Assembly: GCA_037975125.1 (NCBI GenBank) | Contig: CM075857.1 | Coordinates: forward strand, 71,202,474-71,266,473 | Direction: 5' to 3' | DNA: 64,000 bases | Origin: Latrodectus hesperus | Lineage: Eukaryota; Arthropoda; Arachnida; Araneae; Theridiidae | Shown here: positions 54,449-64,000 of the stretch, in pieces | Numbering within the stretch: the stretch's first letter is position 1 | Layout of the letters: each line of letters begins with the position of its first letter | Position numbers and translations under genes: made by a program | Notes under the pieces: model-generated | What the model was told of the DNA's origin: nothing | Databases searched by the model: none | Seen by the model: only the letters and a program-made list of their open reading frames with translations

Positions 54449-55367
54449 ACTGATTCATTGAAAGCCCTTTCAGGAGCTGTCATTAAACATCCGCTGTGTA
54501 TATGGTGAAAAATGATGGATATGCTTTTTGATATGACCCAATACCGGTTTGCCATTGACAATACAGCCCGGAAAAAATTCCGATATAGAATTTTTGCAAT
54601 CAATATAAGGTGGAGATAGATCATTTTTTATATTCTCTCTCCCTTTTGTGTGTACTTCGTTCAACTAATTGATTGATCATATCACTGTTTGCTAGTAATA
54701 TTGACTTCCTAGAGCAACAGCGAAAGCTTTCCTTTTTTCATTTTAAGTTATGAGCTTCACTGCTATTTTTTCTTCTTAAAAGTATTGCAATAGTTTCAGT
54801 TAGTTATGGAACTGATTTACTTTAGATGATTGTGGTAAGTTATATTTTTGTTCTTTTAACTAAAGCTTTAGGAATTGATTTTATTTTAAATTTTTTTAAT
54901 GTAAGGAGCAATTTTTTTAAGATTTTTTACTGTAGATTAGTGGATTAATAATTGTAAAAATGTAAGCCAATTTTGAGACAAAACATTTTTATCATTATTG
55001 ATAACTTGCATTAAAAGTATAGGGCAGCTATTTAATTTACAAAATAATGATTAATAAAACGTACACTTATGCTTTCGAAAACTCGAAATCTGTTATTTTT
55101 GTTCATTTCGTAACAATACTATTTAAAAGTTAACATCAGAAATGGCAAATATATTCTAGGAAATTTGCAAAATCAGATGTATTAATATATTTATTGTATT
55201 TTTTCATAAAATCCAAGGTTAATTTATATTGGCCTGCAAATTTTCTTAACAAATGAAATATATTAACAATTTGAAGGCTCTCAATAAAGGAATTAATATT
55301 AATAAATAAACAAATACTATAAGAATTAAATACATAAATACATTATTAAATATGCAGCCAATATGAC

Positions 55368-55373
<6 letters not shown>

Positions 55374-55466
<93 letters not shown>
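55374..55466. repeat. (TA)n followed by (GTAT)n
   Basis: TA units to about 55441, then about six GTAT units. The junction of two repeat units suggests the tetranucleotide arose from the TA tract. Confidence 0.97.
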
Positions 55467-55560
55467 ATATAACCTAGTGGTGAGATAACGCTCTTCAGAG
55501 CACAAGATCTAGGGCTCTTCTGCTTTGTGTATGCACACCAGTCACAGTAGATATTTGGAA
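55467..55560 (+). other. Possible tRNA-like SINE remnant next to a microsatellite
   Basis: Directly after the (TA)n/(GTAT)n tract the sequence reads aacctagtggtgagataacg ctcttcagagcacaagatct, resembling a tRNA D-arm and anticodon arm, followed by agggctcttct where a B box would lie. The B-box match is poor. It may be an eroded SINE head; nothing else is recognisable. Confidence 0.25.
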
Positions 55561-57289
55561 GTTTTCAGGGTTTTTTCCTTTGAGGCAATTAAATACGACC
55601 AACTCTTAATGAAAAACCCTCCAAAAGGCAAATTACACTGTGGATATAAAGAAGCTTTACAACTAATTATTAATCGTTACTTTTTTAACGCAGTAACTGC
55701 ATCTGTGTTTGATTTTTTGAAAATTTGGTATTTTTTTAAATATTGCTTAAATTAAGAAAATGTTTTTAGAGATGAATTTTTGGCATTAAATTTTTAAAAG
55801 TAAAAATAATTGCTGCCAATACATATGGATAAGATCATGTCTTTAAAAAAATTGATAGCAATTTCAGAAATTAATGTTTTTAATTACTTTTCCATAATAG
55901 TGACAGTTTATGTTTTGTTTTTCAAATTCAATTATGTACATTTCTAGTAATTTTATTTTTAAAAAGATATTATTGATTAGTATAATTAGTAATAAAGAAA
56001 TTGCTTAAAATAATGCCAGTTAAAAATGCAAAAAGTAATTATTATATTATTAATGTATATTTGAATTAAATTGAGACACTCATATTCTTATGAACGTAAT
56101 AAAACAATTACTAAAAGCACATTGATCAAAAAAATACAAAACATGATAGCTATCAACAGTTAGCAGTAATTTTAATGTACCGATAATAAATAAATTGAAT
56201 ATTTTCGAAAATTTTACGTGCATTTTATAAAATATACATAATATATTTTTATCTTTTATAAAAGCATTTTAATATATGACTTTATGCGAAGTAATATATT
56301 CAAATTAAAATGATATGAATTATGAAATATGAAATATTTCACATAAGTAATATTTTTACTGAAAACTGTATATATCTGTAAGTACATACTTCGAAATTCT
56401 TTCAGCAAAATTTAAGTACACTTGTTTCTTAGCATAGGAAAAAGAAGCGTGACTGATTCATAATACAAATTCTTTAAACATTTAACTAATCACAAATAAT
56501 ATTTCATAAACTAATTTAGAACAAATTATCAACTCTTTTACTTATTATATTTTTTTTTCATTTAGAAGTAATTTCAGAGAGAGATTTATGATTTTTTCAA
56601 ATTTTATAAAAGACAAAACAAATACTACATATCTAGGAATAATGTATGTAGAAAAATATTAATTCTTATAGCTTTGTCTTGAGTAGTAACGTTTTCCGTT
56701 TGAGAGTCCGGAGAAATGAAATCTGGAGAAATACGTTGGAACAAAAAATCATGGGTAGTGGCATTCATTAGAAACTAATAATTTAATTGTTAGACCAAAC
56801 AATTCTGAAAGGAGGAGAATCTTTGGAACCAATTTTTATTAGATAATGAAAGATAAGTGTTGCATTTTTTTCATAATGCATTTTTTAGACAGATAAGCAT
56901 CCTGAATTTTCTTTTCAAGATTTTCTCCATTGAAACATCGTAAATAGGATTTAATATATATGAAAAATTATTGTACATGAAGAATGTCACCCTTGATTTG
57001 AAGGATGTTCAGCAACGATCTTCAATTCTTAGGATACCGGTTAAAAAGTGAAGAAGCAATGGACTCATTAATAAATTTTCCTAGTTAATTTAAATGTGAC
57101 CCATAAAATTCATCCTTAACTACATACATTTTACAAATGTTCCTTTAAACTTATAAATTTTTGAATGCAATTTATAACAGAACTATACATTTCGAACATA
57201 ATAAAGCAACCATCATATTGATAATAATTCTTAATAGCCAGTAGTATGATGAATGCATATTTTTGTTTAACACTATAACTAAATTTTTC

Positions 57290-57690
57290 GAAATAAATGG
57301 AAAGAGCCTAATTTATCGACACCATAAATTGATTCTACAAACTGAAAACAACGATCTGAGGGGTTATAATCCTGGATGAGCTTCTAATATCGAATGCTTC
57401 TGAAACAAACCATTAACTTTCCCAAAATGGCTGTTTAGATCACTTCTACCGATTCTTCGAACCCATTCTATTCTTCTGAGGATAACAATGTGCCAGATTA
57501 CTCGACTATAAACAAAAGTGTTGGAAAACAGACTGCTCAAATATGAGGAGTAATATCACTGGCTGGGAGCCAAATTATTTTCTTTTGGGTGCAACAGTTC
57601 AGAAATAATTAGTTCTAATTCCTCTACCACTGACGTTAATACCCTCCTTGGTTACTTTATGGTGCTATTTCTTTCTAATTTTTTGGCCGT
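57290..57690. other. GC-richer non-coding island
   Basis: Moderately GC-richer sequence around gatctgaggggttataatcc and atcactggctgggagccaaa. No coding frame or known repeat seen. Confidence 0.22.
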
Positions 57691-58359
57691 GAATAAGGAA
57701 TACCTCAGAAAATACCAAAATGGAGAATAAATCAGATTTAACTTATGTAAGCAAATAATTATGTAAAAAAGTATTTTCTTTTCTAACGGTAATATGGAAA
57801 ATTTATTTTTATCATTTGAAGATTGTTTTCCAGATTCTTATCGTTATATTGTGGGTAAGGATTAAAATGTTTTATCAATATCAAAATATACTAAAAATCT
57901 AGTAGATAAAACTAAAGAAATATACAAGTATCATGTTTTTATTTTATTAAATTACAAAAGCTCACTTGGGAATAATAATATGAAAATATTCAGAGTGAAA
58001 ATTCCCAGGTTATATACCAGTCTCTGTTAATAGAGGGAAGAGAACAATGAGTTTTTACACTTTCTGTCCGCTCACCCAACTGAATATATGTTAAAGATTT
58101 TGGCTGGAATTTTACTTTGTGAATTGTAAATTCAATTCACCATCTCAAAAAATTATTTTATGCTATTAGTGTGTCAAACATTGATTTTATAAGAAAATGC
58201 TCTTAATTAATTCATTCATTTTCAGTGAAATTAATAATTGTGTTTTCTTTAAAGAAATATTGATTTTTAGTGTTGAGTGAAGATATGTTTTCAGGGCTTC
58301 AGCATTTTCGTTTAACATTCTTCAGATTTTACCAATACTTTTTCATTAAGAGTAAAGAT

Positions 58360-58979
58360 GCGAAATAAGGGTAAGAGGAATAAATTTCGTGTATTCCAAT
58401 GTTATTATATTTGCCATTTTTTAATTCATGTTGTGAATAATGAAGGCAAAATCTTAAGAACAGAAGACTTGTATGACCAAAACTTATGCAACTAAAAATA
58501 ATATAATAGATTTCAAATTTGTTATAACTTTATTAATTTGAATGTGAAATATGGTATAAATATTAGTATGTATTTTCAAGTTCACAATCCACTTGTTTAA
58601 CAGACAAGAACAGAAACTTAAATAAATTTTAGTCTTTACCCAATTTTGAAACTTTTAAGCGATTCTGAATCATAATTTATATATCCTTGAGTTTATTCTA
58701 TTTTAGTTAAATTAAGGGATGTCGTACAGTTAGAATCTCGACAACTGATCTTAATTTATTCTGATATCTGCCAGTCAAATTTTTGAAATATCTTGGTATT
58801 TATTTAATTGTGTCATACAATGAGTCTCCCTTAAACCACAACGCGAATCATGCGTTGCATATGAAATCGAGGAAGATGATCCTAGTTTTGGAAAATACAA
58901 TAAAATAAAAACACCTTCAAGATGCTATGAGTGAAGTTATATTGTGATCCAGATCTTCAAAACAGAGATCTGAAACGTA
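58360..58979. repeat. 620-bp duplicated segment, copy A
   Basis: Begins gcgaaataagggtaagagga and ends cagagatctgaaacgta. It is repeated at 59277-59897 with six substitutions (all transitions) and one single-base indel, about 98.9 percent identical. No coding potential is seen. Its right edge runs directly into the 298-bp copy of sequence from 54151-54448. Confidence 0.97.
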
Positions 58980-59276
58980 TCATTAATATCATCCTATCAT
59001 TTGCAAGACAACTTATAGAATTGCATAACAAAAGCTGTCATACATTTTTTTGTTCCTTCCCCATTGACGAATGGCGCAATTGTCGAGTTTGCGCACCTGT
59101 CTACCAATGACTTTTTTGTTATTTATCATCACTTGACATTCAATATTTTTGCTTATATTACAAGCAAAAATTCATGGAAATTTTGTTTTATCAATTTCCG
59201 TAAAACTAGAGAAAATTTCACAAATAAATAAACTGGAACAAGCTTTTTTGTTCTCTTAATCACCTGTCATCATTTT
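58979..59276 (+). repeat. 298-bp copy of 54151-54448 inserted between duplicated segments
   Basis: Aligns to 54151-54448 at a constant offset of 4828 with one difference (a C/T within the first 20 bases). It begins atcattaatatc and ends cacctgtcatcatttt. It has the same orientation as its source. It starts where copy A ends and ends where copy B begins, with at most one base of overlap at each junction. No inverted repeats or poly-A that would mark it as a transposon are seen. Confidence 0.95.
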
Positions 59277-59897
59277 GCGAAATAAGGGTAAGAGGAATAA
59301 ATTTCGTGTATTCCAATGTTATTATATTTGCCATTTTTTAATTCATGTTGTGAATAATGAAGGTAAAATCTTAAGAACAGAAGATTTGTATGACCAAAAC
59401 TTATGCAACTAAAAATAATATAATAGATTTCAAATTTGTTATAACTTTATTAATTTGAATGTGAAATATGGTATAAATATTAGTATGTATTTTCAAGTTC
59501 ACAATCCACTTGTTTAACAGACAAGAACAGAAACTTAAATAAATTTTAGTCTTTACCCAATTTTGAAACTTTTAAGCGATTCTGAATCATAATTTATATA
59601 TCCTTGAGTTTATTCTATTTTAGTTAAATTAAGGGATGTCGTACAATTAGAATCTCGACAACTGATCTTAATTTATTCTGATATTCTGCCAGTCAAATTT
59701 TTGAAATATCTTGGTATTTATTTAATTGTGTCATACAACGAGTCTCCCTTAAACCACAACGCGAATCATGCGTTGCATATGAAATCGAGGAAGATGATCC
59801 TAGTTTTGGAAAATACAATAAAATAAAAACACCTTCAAGATGCTATAAGTGAAGTTATATTATGATCCAGATCTTCAAAACAGAGATCTGAAACGTA
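59277..59897. repeat. 621-bp duplicated segment, copy B
   Basis: Second copy of 58360-58979, one base longer (gatattctgcc instead of gatatctgcc). After its end at cgtaagaatc the sequence is unique. Substitutions relative to copy A are ggt for ggc, gatt for gact, caat for cagt, aacg for aatg, ataa for atga and ttat for ttgt. Confidence 0.97.
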
Positions 59898-62800
59898 AGA
59901 ATCAACTTATTGAAGAAAAATGAGAACGTCTATAGTAAATAATAAATTTTAAATAACTAAAATAGAGTTAAATCACGGCCACCACACTAATTACATGACT
60001 GGATTTGCATCACTCTGATAACATGGCGAAAATATAAAAATTTAGAAACTAAACGTGAGGCACCGTTTCCTCAGACGGATTAATGACTCTTTTCATTATA
60101 AACGAGCTATGTCAATGTAATCCAGCATTTATTTACAAATCATGAGGTCCCAGCGTTGTTATCATTTTTCCCTTATGCTGAGGAAGATTTTGATATCCCC
60201 TGGAATGTATGTAGGCTTGTATTTAAAAAAGTTTTTATTTTACAGTTTCTAATTTATTTTATGCAGTAATAAGAGGATAACGAATTTGATGACTGTATAT
60301 GTCAGAATTGAAAGGAGATTATTTCAGCGATCACACAAAGAGTATTTTTTTTCTTTAACATAGCAAATTCTATCAGCATAGGATTGATGCCTATTATATA
60401 GTTCCAATGTAATGTTTAATATGGCGTTAATTATTTAAGATCATCAATATGATTCATAAGTTTTCTTCTGATTCAGAATAAATCTGATTCTTCGTTAATC
60501 TGAGTTGTCAATTTTTTGAGACAATTGAGTCAATCAATTTCGTCAACAGCAGCAATAAGTTATGAATCTTATTAACAGATACATTTTTGATCTTATATAT
60601 TCCAAATAAATTTAAGCATTTCTTAATATTATAGAAGTTCATCACTTTAATGGAAATTTACTCGTTATTTGTAATATATTAATCTAGAAAATATCTACTC
60701 AAACATTTAGGATCTTGTTCATTTTAAAATGCACTTCTACAAAAGCAATTTCAAATTTTAATTTCTTGACGGATTTTTTAAAAGTCATTTTATTTATTTA
60801 TTTTTTACAAAAATTATTGAGAAATTGTTTTTTTTAATGAGAAAGATATTTTTTTCCTTCAAATAAAATATTATAAAAGTTTGAAAATTTAAGTCATCAC
60901 GACACCTAAAATATATATACACTTCATTGACTTGAAGTTTATAAAGTTTGTATTTGAATTTTTTCTGATCAATTAATAATTTTAAAATATATTTCTATTT
61001 TAGCATTTTGCAAAGACATATCAATAAATCAGAAAATCCAAAAGTTCAGATAAAAAGTCCATACATTTGAAATAAATTCAAAAAAAAAAAATAAATAAAT
61101 GAGTATTTCTGAAATAAATTCAAATAAAAAATAATTTGAAAATTTATATTACTCAACAGTCTTTTTAGTTTACATAATCTTGTAAATAATTTTCATTTCT
61201 AATACATCGTTAACCTAAAATTATTAATCAGATTATAAATTAGTTTAAAAGTAACTAGTGATACTCATTTCAATTGTTTTGTTTTCTGGCAAACATAGCA
61301 AATAATCTTTACACAAAAAATGATCACGCATATAAGATTTGTGTTGAAAATCAATTAATTGAAAAAAAATATATTGATTGAGAGTGGAAAGAAAACAAAA
61401 TGTTTAGAAGAAAAATAAAAAAAAAAATATGGAAGGCAAAAATGTTACTTAATTTTGAGTCGCAGCCAGAGGCGCAAAATGCAATGCTGCATTCGTAAAA
61501 GAAAAAAAAAATGTGTTGTCACATCGTCAAATTTGGCGATTTAATCTCCGATTTGGCGTGAAATTTTTTCTTTATCTACTTTTTTATCGACTTGACAAAT
61601 AGACATTGTCACAGTTGCGGTTACGCCCACGTTTTATTTTTTTCCCTTTGAACAATGCTTAGAAGAAATGATTCTTTCTTTACAGTCATTTTATTTCTTT
61701 TTGCCTGTAGGATAAAGAAAATAAAATCCCTTACAGGTATCGATTATTTTATTTACATTAGTTTGTTCGTAAAAACCATCATTGTGATCAGTTTGAAAAT
61801 TCCTCATTGAATATATTCCCATTTCAGGACAGCGAAACACTAATTAAGTTTCGGAAAGAAGAGAGTCAACAGTCCCTAAAGAATAAAATTAATTCTAACT
61901 CTGTGTATCGAATAACTCGAGTTTTCGCTCAATTGTTTTCTAGTTAATTTTTTTTTCTACGATTCCCTTTTGCTGGAGAAATGCCTCATTGTTCGCATTG
62001 TAATTCCATTTCGAAACTACTATCTTCCGATTTCGCTTCGTGATTTTGAATTTCAAAGTGAGAAAACTCAGCAGAATATACAACAAGAAACTTGTATGAT
62101 AAAAAAGCGAAAAATTTAACAATCTACGAATAGTATTTTCTGAATAATATCATTTATAATTTGAAATGATTTAAATATGTGAATTAAGATTAATAAACAT
62201 AATTTCTCATTTTTAATAAAAAATATTTGCTTTTTATATATAATTTAAAATATTTATATAATAATAATAATATATATATTTAATTTGAATTCATCTAAAT
62301 TCATTGTTATTTAGCTGAAATTATATTGATTATATTTTCTATTGAATATGTATTTTTCCATACTCAAATTTAATTATAGATCTCATACTAACTTTGCCGA
62401 TAGTTTTAATTAAATAATAAACATAAATAATATAATCTTATATAGGATATTTGTGCTTTATTTTATTTTTATGCATTTAAATTTACATATAAAATACAGA
62501 AATCAAGTATGACGATTTTTAATATTACAAATATTTTTATTTTATGAAATTGACTAGTTCTAAATTGTAAATTGAAATTTCTAGAGAATCAATGATTTTA
62601 TTTTTGAGCAAGAGCAAAATTTTCAAACACATATTTTACATTTCTTTTAGCAAAAGATGATTTTAGTATTTCTAATATATAGTCTCGTTAATATTATAGA
62701 AGAATAGTAGCGTGATCATTATTTAAAAGAACAGTCATACGATTACAGAGTGTTTCTTCCTAATATTTTGGAAAAAAATGCATAAATAGCAAATTCATTT

Positions 62801-64000
62801 ATCTAATCAAAAATTTAAAACATGAAATTAGTTAAAAATCAAATATTTATTGCGGAATAATTAAGAATTTAATATCGCTAAAATTAGTCAGCTAAAAATA
62901 GGAATGCTACATTTTTGCTACCAGTTAAAATGAATGCCTGTATTTTTACAAAATTTTCCCACCATTTCAATGAATTTTTAGAAATATAATTATAGCTTCT
63001 TCAGAGTTTTCCTACAAATGAGTTATTGAGGATTTCTAAATTTCTCCATTATGTGTAACTTACCTTGAATATACAAATAATTTTGACTAAAACTCACTCT
63101 GTTAGTAGTTTTAGTCTTTTATAAAAACCGTAGAAAACTAAAAATTTCTTTGAGCGGAATACAAACCAAGCATCGACTGCTGTAAAGAACAAGTAAGCAC
63201 ATATTGAAGAAAACATTTGAAGCTATTGGAATATTTTATAGAAGGAATAAAAATGGAAGATTTTTATATTTGTTTGCAGATTTATTTATTTTTTTCTAAA
63301 AAATCTGGTATTTGAATTGATATTCAGAAAAGTGTCTTTAGTTTATTTTTTTGTATTTTCCAAAGCTTTATATGTTCCATAAGCATTTTCTCAAAAAAAT
63401 ATTTAAATGCGCATTTTTATTTTTTTTAAAAAAAACTTTTACTTTTTTTAACTTTCCAGTTGCTGAGCGGAATTTATTTAGTATGTGAGAGTTTACTTTA
63501 ATATACTATACAAAACTCTCTATTTATTTCCAAAAAAAGAACTCCCAAACAGTTCTTTTAATAGACACGCATAAATAGAATTCCTATTTTCTAACTCTAG
63601 TTTCACGTTTCATTTTATAGTTTAGAATTTTTCGCAATTGCAACCAGTTGAAAACAAATTGTGGGAATAGAGGATATATATATTTCTCTTTTTTTTTACT
63701 TATTTATATTTTATTATTTTTTTTTATTTTTTCAGCCTTTTAGAGAATTTGCCCACAAAGAAGAATTTCCAAGTTGACTGGACATTTAATCTTCCCTTTC
63801 CATCATGTTTGCTTATTTCACATTTAACTAAAGGAAATTCTCTGAAAAATATTTGTAGAAAAAATGCACAAAGTTAAAATTGCTTTACTAGCAAAATGGA
63901 GATTCATTCCCAGTTTGAAGAATTTTTTCTCCTTTGAATAAAATTCCATATTCAAATATATCTTTGTAGCTTATTTTATAATTTCTTTTCAAGAAGCGGA
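59898..64000. other. AT-rich non-coding sequence
   Basis: No gene recognised. A GC-richer patch at about 61.46-61.66 kb includes the closely spaced repeats aatttggcgatttaa and gatttggcgtgaaat. A small direct repeat of gaaataaattcaaa occurs near 61.07 and 61.11 kb. Confidence 0.5.

Larger units (their letters stand above)
54449..58359. other. AT-rich non-coding sequence
   Basis: Contains the (TA)n/(GTAT)n tract and possible SINE remnant at 55.4-55.6 kb and the GC-richer island at 57.3-57.7 kb. No gene seen. Confidence 0.5.

Noticed and set aside
54442..54664. Two overlapping minus-strand frames of 60-64 codons
   Set aside because: Different frames over the same AT-rich sequence, no recognisable domain.
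52400..55620. Shared word aaatacgaycaact at about 52.42 and 55.59 kb, both downstream of TA tracts
   Set aside because: Similarity does not extend beyond about 14 bases; chance is likely.

Overview
This is AT-rich eukaryotic DNA (roughly three quarters A+T by eye). It is dominated by non-coding sequence with long (TA)n runs, decayed transposons and one recognisable host gene in pieces. Codon-level similarity of the exons to arthropod Sidestep proteins, together with Tc1-, Tc3- and I/R1-like elements and tRNA-derived SINEs, suggests an arthropod. A spider or other chelicerate is my best guess; this is inference from remembered family patterns, not a database match.

Host gene: three internal exons on the minus strand (24262-24618, 21783-21893, 14069-14272) encode the first two immunoglobulin domains of a Sidestep-family cell-surface protein. 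All three exons begin and end in phase 1, carry consensus splice sites and join without a stop. The signal-peptide exon (transcriptionally upstream, at higher coordinates) and the third and later Ig domains (lower coordinates) were not found. Most of the window is therefore probably intronic, or intergenic 5' of this gene.

Mobile elements: a Tc3-like relic with 24-bp inverted repeats lies in an intron of the gene (22290-23463). A Tc1-like relic with intact ends and TA target duplication lies at 27829-29282. A second, more decayed Tc1-like relic on the plus strand spans about 29798-31073. A 5'-truncated LINE with reverse transcriptase and RNase H sits on the minus strand at about 41220-43210. 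Two tRNA-derived SINE types are present, at 5461-5736, 10660-10775, 50035-50258 and (second type) 50350-50500. All the transposase and polymerase genes are broken.

The most unusual structure is at 58360-59897. A 620-bp segment is present twice, and exactly between the copies is a 298-bp copy of sequence from 54151-54448, about 4.8 kb away. This looks like a template-switching duplication, or an assembly artefact. Other notable items are near-perfect hairpins at 36700-36751 and 27500-27553, (TA)n tracts up to about 264 bp, and several GC-richer non-coding islands that could be conserved regulatory elements. I found no clear new biological system, CRISPR array, rRNA or functional tRNA gene.
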